Source: Gimesia chilikensis (lineage in GTDB: Bacteria; Planctomycetota; Planctomycetia; Planctomycetales; Planctomycetaceae). From it: a DNA stretch of 64,000 nucleotides. Location of the stretch: positions 310,001 through 374,000 of the forward strand of contig NZ_VTSR01000032.1 of NCBI RefSeq assembly GCF_008329715.1, read 5' to 3'. The number at the start of each line of letters is the position of its first letter. Positions within the stretch are counted from its first letter, which is position 1. A program made the translations under genes and the position numbers. Under the pieces are notes generated by a model. It was not told the origin of the DNA, ran no database searches, and was given only the letters and a program-made list of their open reading frames with translations. Positions 48,847 to 58,846 of the stretch are shown piece by piece.

Positions 48847-50412
48847 ATGGAACAGGTACTCACCGCGCAACCTCTGGATTGGATTCATGGTCTGTGTGAC
48901 CAGTTTACGGAGATCACCGGCTGGCCGTTGCATTTTACGCCCGCCAAGCCGGGAGAACGCAAATCTCTGGAAGCGGAACTCTGCCAGAACGCGAAATACT
49001 GCTGGTACGAATCGATTGAAGACGGCAAGCGGACCCTGGGATACCTTTACCTGACGCTGCCTTATGAGACTGCCAATGATCACATGTTTGTGACGGCAAT
49101 CAAGCTGGCTGAACTGGTGGGTGGATTAATCTCCAAGATTGAAACCATGGGCTCCTCGCTTGAGCTCAAGAACCGCGAAGTCACTACGTTGATGGATGTC
49201 GGCCTCTCGGTTACCCGCCAGGAGGGTCTGCAGGACGCACTCCAGAAACTGCTGGAAGCAGCTCTGCAACTGACGGGATTTCGGGCTGCAGGCTTTTTCC
49301 TGTTGAATTCGGAATCGAATCAACTCTCGCTCCGCGTCCAGTATTGTCTGCATACATTTGAGATTCCCTTTCATCGCCGGAAACTGAAAGAATCACCCCC
49401 TGATCTGGAAGCGTTCGCACACGATGCCCTGATTGTGAATCGGCACGAGAATCCGGAACTGGCCGACTGGTTGCCTGAGGGATGTCTGACGGGCGTCTGT
49501 GTGTCGGTGCAGTCCGAGACGGGCCCCTTTGGAACTCTATGGGCCTTCGATCGACGTGCCCGCCATCTCAATGAACGCGATGTCCATATTCTGAAATCAA
49601 TTGGCGCCCAGGTCAGTACCATTCTGGAACGGGCTGTATTACTCAAAGAGAGTCAGAATCAGCTGCGTCTCAAGAAAGAGTTGAAGGTGATTTCAGAATC
49701 GTTTCCTGTCGAACTGGCCCAGGAACGTGACTGGGATCGCGAGTTCCAGGCAGCAGTCCAGTCGATCAGTCATCACGAAGTCGGGGGCGATCTCTGTGAA
49801 TTCATTCCCCTTTCTCCGCATGTGACCTGTTTCGCGCTGGGAGACGCCTCGGGAGACAGTATCCCGGCTGCGGTGGTCATGGCATCTGTACGTGGTGCTT
49901 TACGTACATTGACAGAAGGGCCCATTGAACAGGCTAGAGATACGCAGCATGTCATCAGCCGCATTAATACGGCGCTGTATCATACTTCGCTGCCACATCA
50001 GTTCATGAGTATGCTATACGGCGTGATCGATACCCGGGCCCGGACGTTTACTTACACCAACGCGGGACATCCGGCGCCCTTCTGGGTTCATAAAGGGAAG
50101 ATCACCACACTGACGTCTCACGGAATGCTGCTGGGAGTCACGGAATCAAATGATTATGACTATTCGGTCATTCCGATCTGTAAGAACGACATCATTGTCG
50201 GATTCAGTGATGGTATCAGCGAAGCCATGAGCAGCGAACGGAAAATGTTCCGCTCTGATGGCATCATGAAGGTCCTGGAAAATCACATTGAAGATACCGC
50301 AGACGAAGTGATGCGGGGGATCTGGTCCAAGCTGCAGCAACACCTCGAAGGGGGAAATGATGGTGACGACCGTACCCTGATGGTTGTCAAGTTCGCCCCC
50401 AATCCGGAGTGA
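48847..50412 (+). CDS. GAF and SpoIIE-type serine phosphatase
   Basis: 521 residues. The N-terminal ~130 residues are an unrecognised sensor-like region. A GAF domain (~125-290) covers VTRQEGLQDALQKLLEAALQLTGFRAAGFFLL. A PP2C-like SpoIIE/RsbU domain (~325-520) follows, with VGGDLCEF, LGDASGDSIPAAVVMASVRGALRTL, TNAGHPAPF and FSDGISEA. The aspartates in GGD, GDASGD and SDG are the expected metal ligands. Such proteins dephosphorylate anti-sigma-factor antagonists in partner-switching pathways. No anti-sigma or STAS gene is next to it. Confidence 0.92.
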   Translation: MEQVLTAQPLDWIHGLCDQFTEITGWPLHFTPAKPGERKSLEAELCQNAKYCWYESIEDGKRTLGYLYLTLPYETANDHMFVTAIKLAELVGGLISKIETMGSSLELKNREVTTLMDVGLSVTRQEGLQDALQKLLEAALQLTGFRAAGFFLLNSESNQLSLRVQYCLHTFEIPFHRRKLKESPPDLEAFAHDALIVNRHENPELADWLPEGCLTGVCVSVQSETGPFGTLWAFDRRARHLNERDVHILKSIGAQVSTILERAVLLKESQNQLRLKKELKVISESFPVELAQERDWDREFQAAVQSISHHEVGGDLCEFIPLSPHVTCFALGDASGDSIPAAVVMASVRGALRTLTEGPIEQARDTQHVISRINTALYHTSLPHQFMSMLYGVIDTRARTFTYTNAGHPAPFWVHKGKITTLTSHGMLLGVTESNDYDYSVIPICKNDIIVGFSDGISEAMSSERKMFRSDGIMKVLENHIEDTADEVMRGIWSKLQQHLEGGNDGDDRTLMVVKFAPNPE

Positions 50413-50439
50413 TCCTCAGACTTCCTGGTTCTGCGATGA

Positions 50440-51705
50440 TCAGCCGACAATGCGAAAGGGAGGACGCTCGGAATCAGGCTCCACTTTCATAGTGTTCTCT
50501 TCAGGCCAGTCCTCCGGCGCAATCGCAGCCAGTTCGATACTCGATTCGATTTCCCGAGAGGCCTGACTGTCACTGACCATTGCTGGACTGCCATTGGCTT
50601 TGGGACTGGCTACAGGTTGCTGCATCCAGCGGTTCAGCCGTAATAACTGTGACCGTGGAACCGTCAGCGGATAATGTGAGCAGCGGTAGCTGTGTCGTAC
50701 GCTGTTCTGCCACAGGCTGGCTGCAGACGGGCTCAATAAGCTCAGGTTCACACCACGTTCATCATCCAGGATTGACTGCTGAATCATATTTGAGATGAGA
50801 GTCGTGACCGTTTCCGGATTGGTATCAGGAGCACGACCGATGGCCAGGTAATCAGTACCAGCAGCGTGTTGCAGGCCGTAGGCAAATGCGACGACACGAT
50901 GATTGACAAACAGGGCATCGATGCGGGCCATTCCGGAGCGTGACGCAGGGCCATGGATATCCCGCAGGAAGTCCAGCTTTTGACTGAGAGTATGAGCGCC
51001 TCCGGCGATCAGTGTCTGATTCCCATGTCGGAAATCCATCTGCTCAAACTGAGACCAGAGATCCCAGCGAGGATTCCAGCCGGGAGCCAGCGGATCTTCC
51101 AACCGTGAGCGGTAAAAGGAAACATGTCCGTCTTGCGCCGTGATTTCTTCAGACTGTTGAATGTGCTCTCTGGCTTCAGGGGATCGACTGGCCAGATACT
51201 CGATCCAACTGGTATCACTGGTGTCGACCAGGGACAAACGACGCCAGGGAGCCGAACTGCCCTGGTAGCCGACTGACTTTAAGGCGTTGGCTGTCCGCCG
51301 ATGGTCGTGGCCATCCTGGTCAACATAACGCAGGTCGATCAGGTCCCAGTCACGTCGAGTCGACCGGATGTGTCTGATCGCTGAGACCATTGTCGCTGCC
51401 GAGTTACCACCGATCTGTCCATAGAAAGTCCCCCAGTTGTCCAGTGGGTAGGTCAGGACGCGCACGGTGCCCAGCGGTGTTGCCACCGGTTTGACTACCA
51501 GTGGCACGATACCGATGATTTTATTTCTCAGAGTGACGAACAGAACACGTAATTTGAGACCTTTTCCGAAGTGCGCCCAGTAGTGTTCCAGCCATTCCGG
51601 AGAATGAGCGAAGGTCGCTCCCCTGGTTTTACCGAGCAGATCGCGCCACGCCAGACGAAAGTGATCCAGGCGTTCGATGTCGTTGATTTCAGCAACGGTG
51701 ATCAT
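50440..51705 (-). CDS. GNAT-family acetyltransferase (FemAB/CelD-like)
   Basis: The start is taken as ATG 51705 because GGGAG lies seven bases before it; ATG 51717 and a longer frame are alternatives. About 421 residues. The two-domain layout of GNAT-like proteins (Acetyltransf_6 type) is indicated by FAHSPEWLEHYWAHFGKGLKLRVLFV at the start and RIDALFVNHRVVAFAYGLQHAAGTDYLAIGRAPD in the second domain. The last ~60 residues are a low-complexity polar tail. These proteins are linked to cell-envelope or exopolysaccharide acylation; the substrate is unknown. Confidence 0.8.
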   Translation of the reverse strand: MITVAEINDIERLDHFRLAWRDLLGKTRGATFAHSPEWLEHYWAHFGKGLKLRVLFVTLRNKIIGIVPLVVKPVATPLGTVRVLTYPLDNWGTFYGQIGGNSAATMVSAIRHIRSTRRDWDLIDLRYVDQDGHDHRRTANALKSVGYQGSSAPWRRLSLVDTSDTSWIEYLASRSPEAREHIQQSEEITAQDGHVSFYRSRLEDPLAPGWNPRWDLWSQFEQMDFRHGNQTLIAGGAHTLSQKLDFLRDIHGPASRSGMARIDALFVNHRVVAFAYGLQHAAGTDYLAIGRAPDTNPETVTTLISNMIQQSILDDERGVNLSLLSPSAASLWQNSVRHSYRCSHYPLTVPRSQLLRLNRWMQQPVASPKANGSPAMVSDSQASREIESSIELAAIAPEDWPEENTMKVEPDSERPPFRIVG

Positions 51706-51958
51706 GGCAGCTCCCATACTGGTAAAGGATGTCTCGATTTCCGATTCTCTAACTCTGCAGCAGTAAGAGAATCGCAAGATCCATGCCAGTGACCTGCTGA
51801 AGGCCTAATCACGGGTAATCGGTTCGCGCAGACTTTGAAAACTGAATAGTAGTCTGCGTCTAACCCCTTAGTGAGAGGTTCTTTGTAGAAAGTGTCTCTC
51901 GTTGAATATCGAAATTACTGGAATCCAGCTGCCAGGGCAGGGGCTTTACTGCTGATGT

Positions 51959-51994
51959 CATAAATCAACAAATCGGCGGAGATGTTGATTTATG
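51959..51994. repeat. Perfect 12-bp inverted repeat after the HEAT gene
   Basis: CATAAATCAACA (51959-51970) pairs with TGTTGATTTATG (51983-51994), loop 12 bases. It is 17 bases beyond the HEAT gene stop on the minus strand. No T run follows, so it may be a transcript-end stabilising hairpin. Confidence 0.65.
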
Positions 51995-52011
51995 TCAACA
52001 GATTGCGAGCA

Positions 52012-54102
52012 TCAGCTGCTCAGTTTTTTGAGAGCTGCTGCGGCTGCTTTTTTCACGCGTGGATCCTGATCCTTGGATGCGGCTTCCAGGGCCTGTTTGA
52101 TTTCCGGAGTTTTGATCCCGTATTCACCCAGACTGATTGCCGCTTCGAGACGGGCATCCGGATTCGGATGATCGGTTACGACTTTGGCCATCACGGGAGC
52201 TGCTTTCTCGGCCCGTTGGGGAGTCGGATCAATTTTCGTCAATGCCCAGAGGGTGACAGCGTTCTCCATATTGTTATTGCTGGATTTGAGTGTCTTCTCC
52301 AGCTGAGGGACTTCCGCTTTGGCTACTTTGCCGAAACGGGCCATGGCATAAGTTGCGACCAGACGGAGATCGATATTGCCCGAATTGAGATAGGGGGCAA
52401 TTGCAGAGATCGCAGGTGCGGCAGCGGGGCCAATTTCGGCCAGGGCTGTGATCAGTTCCTGGATGACGCGGGAATTCTCTTCTTGTTTCAGCGCCGCTGT
52501 CAGAGCAGGAATCGCAGATTTCGCTTCAGGTCCCATCAGGGAAATCGCATTAGCGGCTTCTCGGCGGACGAGGGGACGCTCATCGGTGAGTGCTTTGGTC
52601 AGACCGGGGAGTGCTGTTTTAATCGTTTCCGGGTCATGGGGGTTATTGCGGACCAGCGCCCAGGCACAGACAAGCTGTAACCGTTCGTCATCCGATGACT
52701 CAGCGGCAAGTTTCTTAATCTCGGGGATAGCGGCTTTGCTGCCCATTTTGGAGAGGGCGAAGACAGCGGCATTCCGGGTACGATCCTGGGCTGATTTGAG
52801 GATTTCCAGCAGTTGAGGTTCTGCCTTTTTCGCAGCAGGTCCCATTTCTCCCAGACTGGTAATCGCAGACATTTTGACTTCTGGATCGGTAGAATCTAAC
52901 AGTTTGATCAGTTCTGGAATGGAAGCCCCGGCACCAGTACCGATTTCGCCCAATACATGAACTGCCAGTAATTTTAAAGGGGAATCGTCCTGCAGCATTT
53001 TATTCAATGCGGGAACAGATGCATCACCGATGGCTGCCAGAGCAGAGGCACTCGTGAGTGTCAGCGAGACGGGACCTGCCTGCATCGCAGAAGCCAGTTC
53101 GGGGACGGCAGAGGCTGCATCCGGTCCAATGGCACCCAGAGCAGTGGCAGCGTCCAGTTTGACATTGAGTTCAGGATCTGACAGCAGCTTGGTTAATGCA
53201 GGGACAGCGGATTTGGCTTCGGGACCAAAGTCTCCCAGCGAGATAGCGGCATTCGCACGCACGATCTCAGATTTATTTGTGAGGACCGCCGTTAATGCGG
53301 GGACAACTTTCTCAGGTTGCGAGCGGATATTTCCCAGAGCGTGTGCGGCTCGCCAGACCAGGTTGGGATCATCAATTTTTTCCAGAATCTTGATCAGGGT
53401 CGGAATCGCTGATTCACCACCGGCTCCCATCTGGGCCAGAACATCACAGATCTGCTGGCATTCCTGATTGTGGTTTGCTTCGTGTTCGTGTTTCAGGGTT
53501 GTCAGCAATGGTTTAACTGCGGGAGCACCAATCTGTGCCAGTGCCAGTGCTGCATCATTGCGGACTTCGTTGATCGAAATATTCAAACCTTCCAGCAGGA
53601 TGGGAATGACCTGATTCAAGGTCTCCTGATTTTCGGGATCGATTTTCGCAGCAGCCCAGGCGGCGGAAATTTTCAGGTAAGAATTGTTACTCTCCAGCAG
53701 AGGCATGATCTGTTTCAAAGCGGGTTTGGCCCCGGGACCAATCTGGCGGAGGGCCTGCAAAGTGTTGTACTTAAGAATGACAGAATAACCACGCAGAACT
53801 TTGGCAAGTTCAGGAACGGCAGCTGAGGCATCAGGCCCGATTTTTCCCAGGGCGGTAATGGCTTCACTGCGGGCAGCCACAGAACCCTCTTTAACGACAG
53901 AAATCAGCGCCGGTACCGCAGCTTTCGCACTCGGCCCCAATTCGCCCAACTGGTGTGCTGCCAGTGCCTGGGCGTCCTCATTATTGCTTTTCAGTTCCTG
54001 GACCAGTTTATTGACGTCCATGCTGGCTGAAAGAAGTAGGGGAGTCGCGAGCAGACAGATCGCCAAAGTGAGTCCTGCAGTAAGTAACTGACGCATGAGC
54101 AT
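52012..54102 (-). CDS. Exported HEAT-repeat protein
   Basis: The start is taken as ATG 54102, giving a signal peptide (MRQLLTAGLTLAICLLATPLLLSAS); the longer frame from 54159 would bury it. About 696 residues made almost entirely of HEAT/PBS-lyase-like repeats of ~37 residues, with recurring A-x-x-LG-x-(I/L/M)GP-x-A-x-x-A(V/I)P-x-L motifs throughout (for example AITALGKIGPDASAAVPEL). It is an alpha-solenoid scaffold for protein binding. Exported HEAT proteins are frequent in planctomycetes; no partner is evident here. Confidence 0.88.
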   Translation of the reverse strand: MLMRQLLTAGLTLAICLLATPLLLSASMDVNKLVQELKSNNEDAQALAAHQLGELGPSAKAAVPALISVVKEGSVAARSEAITALGKIGPDASAAVPELAKVLRGYSVILKYNTLQALRQIGPGAKPALKQIMPLLESNNSYLKISAAWAAAKIDPENQETLNQVIPILLEGLNISINEVRNDAALALAQIGAPAVKPLLTTLKHEHEANHNQECQQICDVLAQMGAGGESAIPTLIKILEKIDDPNLVWRAAHALGNIRSQPEKVVPALTAVLTNKSEIVRANAAISLGDFGPEAKSAVPALTKLLSDPELNVKLDAATALGAIGPDAASAVPELASAMQAGPVSLTLTSASALAAIGDASVPALNKMLQDDSPLKLLAVHVLGEIGTGAGASIPELIKLLDSTDPEVKMSAITSLGEMGPAAKKAEPQLLEILKSAQDRTRNAAVFALSKMGSKAAIPEIKKLAAESSDDERLQLVCAWALVRNNPHDPETIKTALPGLTKALTDERPLVRREAANAISLMGPEAKSAIPALTAALKQEENSRVIQELITALAEIGPAAAPAISAIAPYLNSGNIDLRLVATYAMARFGKVAKAEVPQLEKTLKSSNNNMENAVTLWALTKIDPTPQRAEKAAPVMAKVVTDHPNPDARLEAAISLGEYGIKTPEIKQALEAASKDQDPRVKKAAAAALKKLSS

Positions 54103-54346
54103 GGTTCCTGGAGCTGATCGTTGCGAGTACCAGTGGTCTGTGGATAAGAAAGAATTCATCTTACCTTCAGATGAAAGACTGGCGAAAAAGATTCGAGAAC
54201 ATTATGCTATAATTGATATCATGATCCGAGTTTAAAAATCAAGTATTTCCACTCGGATTCATCAGGAAATCACACAAGCCGTCTGCTGCGAATCAGATTT
54301 CGGGCAGTCACGTGAACTACACTCAAATTCCGCTCTGAGGTCGAAC

Positions 54347-55144
54347 ATGAAAACAGTCACTTTGAAATTGAGCATGTTGTTACTGGGAATCATAACACTG
54401 TTTTCTGCTGGTCATTTCCTGAAGGCGGGTCCCTGGTACAGAAACAATAATATTTACTACTGGCCCGGCAGCTACAGCCCGGCGATTTACAGTCCCTGGT
54501 ATGGTGGATACTACACCGGCAACTGGGGCTCTCCGGTGGATGCGCTCGGTTCCCGTTATCAGGGAATGGCCGATCTGGTCCGTGCTCGAGGACAGGCCCA
54601 GGTGGATCACACCAAGGCGCTGGTGAATTACCAGGACGCTCAGAGCAAGTATATCGACAACCAGAAGAAACTGGCTGATACCTACGTTTCAGTGCAAAAG
54701 GCGCAGCGGGCTTATAATCAGCAACGGGCTGCCGAACAGAAAGAACGGGAAGCACAACAGGAAGCCGCACGTCAGAAACGGGTAGCAGAGAACGAAAAGC
54801 GTCGCGAGACCGGAACTCCCGTGTATTACGAGCCTGGCTTCACTCAAACTGATACGACCCTAAGTGCCAGCCAACTGAATCCTGCGACCGGGGAAATTGC
54901 CTGGCCCGAAGCGTTGATGGGAGAAGAGTACAAAGCTTCTCGCGATAAAATGCAGGAGCTCTTCAAACTGCGTGATTCGACCGGTGCCACTTCCGAAATC
55001 TCACAGGAGATTTATGACGAAGCACAGGTCATGAAGAATCAGCTGCGGGGACAGATCCGGGACATGGTTCCCAACGATTATCTGTCAGCACGGCGTTTCA
55101 TCGAAGGTCTGGCCAACATGGGCCAGAAAACCGTCAACAGCTGA
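54347..55144 (+). CDS. Exported coiled-coil protein of unknown function
   Basis: A 265-residue protein with a signal peptide (LSMLLLGIITLFSAGHFLKAG). A tyrosine/tryptophan/glycine-rich segment (~28-65; NIYYWPGSYSPAIYSPWYGGYYTGNWG) is followed by a long charged helix (~75-165) rich in Q, A, K and E, and a helical C-terminal third. No family is recognised. Tyr/Gly-rich secreted proteins of this kind are common in planctomycetes. It precedes fhcC by 15 bases, but the compositions differ and a shared role is not implied. Confidence 0.6.
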   Translation: MKTVTLKLSMLLLGIITLFSAGHFLKAGPWYRNNNIYYWPGSYSPAIYSPWYGGYYTGNWGSPVDALGSRYQGMADLVRARGQAQVDHTKALVNYQDAQSKYIDNQKKLADTYVSVQKAQRAYNQQRAAEQKEREAQQEAARQKRVAENEKRRETGTPVYYEPGFTQTDTTLSASQLNPATGEIAWPEALMGEEYKASRDKMQELFKLRDSTGATSEISQEIYDEAQVMKNQLRGQIRDMVPNDYLSARRFIEGLANMGQKTVNS

Positions 55145-55159
55145 TATAGAACTTCCCGA

Positions 55160-55981
55160 ATGGCCCTCACGTTTACGCTTAAACAGGCACTCCCGGTCTC
55201 TCTCGAGGTCAACTCGGTGAGTCATGAATCAGTGAGTGGTCAGTCACTGAGCCAGATCTGTGCGCTACCGGTTTTGTTGGGCAATCGTCAGGCTACCGTG
55301 GGGGAATTCTTTGATGTCCAGCAGAGTGATGCGGAACCGGACTTGTTAATCTTCGCAGGTGATTGTGCACGCCTGAAATACATCGGTGCCGGTCTCTCTC
55401 GAGGTCGCATCCGTGTGGAAGGCAGTGCCGGCATGCATCTGGGGGCGGAGATGACAGGCGGTGAAATTCTCGTTAAAGGTGATGTCGCCGATTGTGCAGC
55501 CACAGAAATGCAGGGAGGAACACTCAGCATTCAAGGTAATGCCGGCGACCTTCTCGGGGCCGCCTATCCCGGCAGTAAACGCGGCATGCGGGGAGGCACC
55601 ATCGCGGTCAATGGTCATGTTGGTAATGAAGCCGGGCATCGGATGCGTCGTGGCACGATTGTCATCGGGGGTGATGCCGGCGATGCGACCGGGTTTGATA
55701 TGATTGCCGGTTCCATTTTTACTTTCGGCAAAATGGGGGCACTGGCCGGAGCCGGAATGCGGCGCGGGACACTCGGGCTGCTGGGAGATGCCGGAACGCC
55801 GGATCTGCTGCCTACATTCCGCTACTCATGCCTTTATCGGCCGACATGGCTCTCGTTTTTTCTGCGCAAGTTAGCGCAAACTGGTTTTCCGGTTCCGGAG
55901 AACTGTTTCAGCAGTGAATATCGGCGCTACTGCGGCGATTTTCTGACCTTGGGGAAGGGAGAAATTCTGGTTCGCCAGTAA
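55160..55981 (+). CDS. fhcC: Formylmethanofuran dehydrogenase subunit C
   Basis: A 273-residue protein with the long right-handed beta-helix of GltS/FwdC-type subunits. It shows repeated G-x-I/L-x-(V/I)-x-G-(N/D)-x-G motifs (GRIRVEGSAGMHLGAEM, GTIAVNGHVGNEAGHRM, GTIVIGGDAGDATGFDM). In planctomycetes and methylotrophs FhcABCD (formyltransferase/hydrolase complex) works in the tetrahydromethanopterin C1 pathway, oxidising formaldehyde-derived carbon. The other subunit genes are not in this window, so the gene is an orphan here. The C-terminal end (YRRYCGDF) is typical. Confidence 0.88.
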   Translation: MALTFTLKQALPVSLEVNSVSHESVSGQSLSQICALPVLLGNRQATVGEFFDVQQSDAEPDLLIFAGDCARLKYIGAGLSRGRIRVEGSAGMHLGAEMTGGEILVKGDVADCAATEMQGGTLSIQGNAGDLLGAAYPGSKRGMRGGTIAVNGHVGNEAGHRMRRGTIVIGGDAGDATGFDMIAGSIFTFGKMGALAGAGMRRGTLGLLGDAGTPDLLPTFRYSCLYRPTWLSFFLRKLAQTGFPVPENCFSSEYRRYCGDFLTLGKGEILVRQ

Positions 55982-56020
55982 AGGACTTTCCCTGTTTCGG
56001 AAGCTGCGTACCTGTCTGTC

Positions 56021-57682
56021 ATGTCTGATCAATTTAATATCGCCGATCGTCTTCGCCAGTCTGCTCAAGCCTGGCCGCACCAGAAAGCAGTGGTTTTTCC
56101 CGCGGGTAAGGACAGGCAGGGGCGATACACTTACAGCAGTCTGACCTTTCAGCAACTGGACCAGGAAAGTGATCGCCTGGCGCGGGGGCTGATTGAGTTG
56201 GGGGTGAAACCGGGAACCCGGATGGCCCTGATGGTGCGCCCCAGCCTGGAGTTCATCGCACTCACCTTTGCGCTGTTCAAGGCGGGGGCGGTGATCATTT
56301 TGATCGATCCGGGAATGGGGCGAAAAAATATTATTCGCTGTCTGGCAGAAGTGGAGCCCGAAGGTTTTGTTGCGATTCCGCTGGCACAGTTGTTTCGCAA
56401 GATCAAGCGACGGGACTTTCCCAAAGCGCGCTTGAACGTGACGGTCGGCAAGCCGGTTCTGACTTCAGGAATCGACTATGACTGGTTACTGGGGAAAGAA
56501 TGGACGCCGTTTGAAATCATTCAACGCGACCGTACCGACCCGGCGGCGATTATCTTCACCAGCGGGAGCACGGGGCCCCCTAAAGGGGTCGCCTATGAGC
56601 ATGGCATGTTCTGGTCTCAGGTAGATCTGTTACGCGATTATTACCAGATCCAGCCGGGTGAAGTCGATCTGCCGGGCTTTCCGCTGTTTGCACTCTTCAA
56701 CTCGGCCATGGGAGTGACTACCATTGTGCCTGATATGGATCCGACGAAGCCGGCCCTGGTTGATCCGGAGAAAATTATCCGTCAGATGAATGATCAGGGG
56801 GTGACGCAGGCCTTTGGTTCTCCCGCGATGTGGAACCGGATTGGCCGGTACTGTGAAGAGCATGACATTAAACTGCCTTCTCTGAAACGTGTGCTCTCTG
56901 CTGGTGCCCCGGTTCCCGTTCATGTGATTAAGCGGATGCGTCAGACGTTGAGCTGTGAGGACGCAGACATCAATACGCCGTACGGAGCGACAGAATCACT
57001 GCCGGTTGCCTCCATCTGCGGACGTGAGGTACTGGAAGAGACCTCAAAGCAGACGGCGACAGGAGCCGGGACCTGTGTGGGAATTCCGTTTCCCGGAGTG
57101 CAGGTCAAAATCATCCGGATTCATAACGAACCCCTCGAGTCGATTGAGCAGGCGGAAGAACTTCCAGTCGGGGAGATCGGAGAAATCATCGTACAGGGGC
57201 CGATGGCCACGCGTGAATATTTCCTGCGTCCCGAAGCGACGCGTCTGGCAAAAATTCCAGATGGAGCACAGTTCTGGCACCGCATGGGGGATGTAGGATA
57301 CCGGGATGAATATGGAAAACTCTGGTTCTGTGGCCGGAAAGCACATATGGTTGAAACAGCTGAGGGGCCGATGTTTACCATTTGTTGTGAGGCGATCTTC
57401 AATCAGCATCCGCGGATTTACCGTAGTGCTCTGGTGGGCGTTGGTGGGAAACCACAGCAACGTCCGGTGATTATCGTAGAGCCGGAGCAGGGGGACTTTC
57501 CCCAAAGCCAGACAGCACGCAAACAACTGACAGAGGAGCTGCTTGAACTGGGGCAGGCGAATGCACTCACACAGTCAATTGAAACGGTCCTGTTTCATAA
57601 ATCGTTACCCGTTGATATCAGACATAATGTGAAAATCTTTCGTGAAAAACTGGCTCCCTGGGCCGAAAGGCAGGTTACATGA
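56021..57682 (+). CDS. oleC: AMP-dependent synthetase, OleC-like beta-lactone synthetase
   Basis: A 553-residue protein of the ANL superfamily: [16 protein letters not shown] (~180-193, P-loop), [10 protein letters not shown] (A5), [18 protein letters not shown] (A7/A8) and a shorter C-terminal lid. It overlaps the next gene, an OleD-like reductase, by four bases (ATGA), the arrangement of oleC-oleD in long-chain olefin clusters. OleC turns beta-hydroxy acids made by OleA/OleD into beta-lactones that OleB decarboxylates to olefins. The substitution of other ANL functions cannot be excluded, but the pairing with oleD favours OleC. oleA and oleB are not next to it. Confidence 0.82.
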   Translation: MSDQFNIADRLRQSAQAWPHQKAVVFPAGKDRQGRYTYSSLTFQQLDQESDRLARGLIELGVKPGTRMALMVRPSLEFIALTFALFKAGAVIILIDPGMGRKNIIRCLAEVEPEGFVAIPLAQLFRKIKRRDFPKARLNVTVGKPVLTSGIDYDWLLGKEWTPFEIIQRDRTDPAAIIFTSGSTGPPKGVAYEHGMFWSQVDLLRDYYQIQPGEVDLPGFPLFALFNSAMGVTTIVPDMDPTKPALVDPEKIIRQMNDQGVTQAFGSPAMWNRIGRYCEEHDIKLPSLKRVLSAGAPVPVHVIKRMRQTLSCEDADINTPYGATESLPVASICGREVLEETSKQTATGAGTCVGIPFPGVQVKIIRIHNEPLESIEQAEELPVGEIGEIIVQGPMATREYFLRPEATRLAKIPDGAQFWHRMGDVGYRDEYGKLWFCGRKAHMVETAEGPMFTICCEAIFNQHPRIYRSALVGVGGKPQQRPVIIVEPEQGDFPQSQTARKQLTEELLELGQANALTQSIETVLFHKSLPVDIRHNVKIFREKLAPWAERQVT

Positions 57683-58680
57683 AAGTCCTCGTGACCGGGG
57701 GAGGCGGCTTCCTGGGGCTCTACATTGTCGAACAACTGGTCCAAGCAGGGGAGACGGTCCGCGTTTTTTGTCGTGGAGAGTATCCTCGTCTTAAGGAGTT
57801 GAATGTAGAAACCATCCAGGGGGATATTCGCGACGCCGCTGCAGTAGAGCGAGCCTGTACTGGCATTGAGACGGTCTATCACACGGCAGCCGTCTCCGGC
57901 ATCTGGGGGCCGTGGGATTATTTCTATGGCATTAACACTCAGGGCACGTTGAATGTTCTGGAAGCCTGTCAGTCACAGGGAGTGACGCGTCTGGTTTATA
58001 CAAGTTCCCCGAGTGTGGTCTATGACGGCTCTGCACATGAAAATGCCAGTGAGAAACTCCCCTACAGCCAGAACTTTCTCTGTCATTATCCACACACCAA
58101 GATGCTGGCTGAGCAGGCTGTCCTGGCGGCCAATGGAACGCGTGGTCTGGCGACAGTTGCTTTGAGACCGCATCTGATCTGGGGCCCGCGTGACAATCAT
58201 CTGATTCCCCGACTGATTCAGCGAGCGAAATCCGGTCGCTTAAGGCAGGTGGGAACGGGCGAGAACCTGATCTCGATGAGCTATGTCGAAAACGCGGCAG
58301 CCGCCCATCTGCAGGCTGCCGCTCGTCTGTATTGCGATTCTCCCGTTGGTGGACAGGCCTATTTCATCAATGAACCAGAACCGGTGGTGATGTGGACCTG
58401 GATCAATCAACTGTTGGCTTTGGCAGGACTACCGCCCGTTGAAAAGCGGATTTCGGTCAAGGCTGCCAAGCAGATCGGCAGCGTATTGGAATTTTTGTAC
58501 CGTACGTTACACCTACCCGGTGAACCGCCGATGACCCGCTTTCTCGCCTCTCAGCTGAGCAGTTCTCATTATTATGATATCAGTCGTGCCCGACTTGATT
58601 TCGGATATGCACCTCTGGTCAGTTTTGATGAAGCGATGCAGCGGATGGAACCGGAACTGAAGCGACTGGCTGAACGGTAG
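57679..58680 (+). CDS. oleD: NAD-dependent epimerase/dehydratase, OleD-like
   Basis: A 333-residue extended SDR enzyme. The NAD(P) motif is TGGGGFLG (6-13), the catalytic tyrosine/lysine are Y137 and K141 (HYPHTK), and the [10 protein letters not shown] strand and [18 protein letters not shown] follow as in OleD/3-beta-HSD-like reductases. OleD reduces the beta-keto acid made by OleA to the beta-hydroxy acid used by OleC. It starts inside the oleC stop, so the two are translationally coupled. Confidence 0.82.
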   Translation: MKVLVTGGGGFLGLYIVEQLVQAGETVRVFCRGEYPRLKELNVETIQGDIRDAAAVERACTGIETVYHTAAVSGIWGPWDYFYGINTQGTLNVLEACQSQGVTRLVYTSSPSVVYDGSAHENASEKLPYSQNFLCHYPHTKMLAEQAVLAANGTRGLATVALRPHLIWGPRDNHLIPRLIQRAKSGRLRQVGTGENLISMSYVENAAAAHLQAAARLYCDSPVGGQAYFINEPEPVVMWTWINQLLALAGLPPVEKRISVKAAKQIGSVLEFLYRTLHLPGEPPMTRFLASQLSSSHYYDISRARLDFGYAPLVSFDEAMQRMEPELKRLAER

Positions 58681-58846
58681 GCCTCTGAATTTCTTTTCTT
58701 CTCAGAAAACCGGACCTGCAGGTGAGAATCACTCTTGGTGAAAGTACAGCATGATATTAAACTTACGACGCGCCTCTTCCTTAAGTCGTCTGATTTGAGC
58801 TGGCGGAGGTGGGCAGACTGTGTTTGCTGTGATTTGAGTTCTCAAA

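Noticed and set aside
48803-48899. An earlier start for the SpoIIE phosphatase from ATG 48803
   Set aside because: That ATG is in another frame and its product shares nothing with the family; ATG 48847 begins the continuous phosphatase frame.
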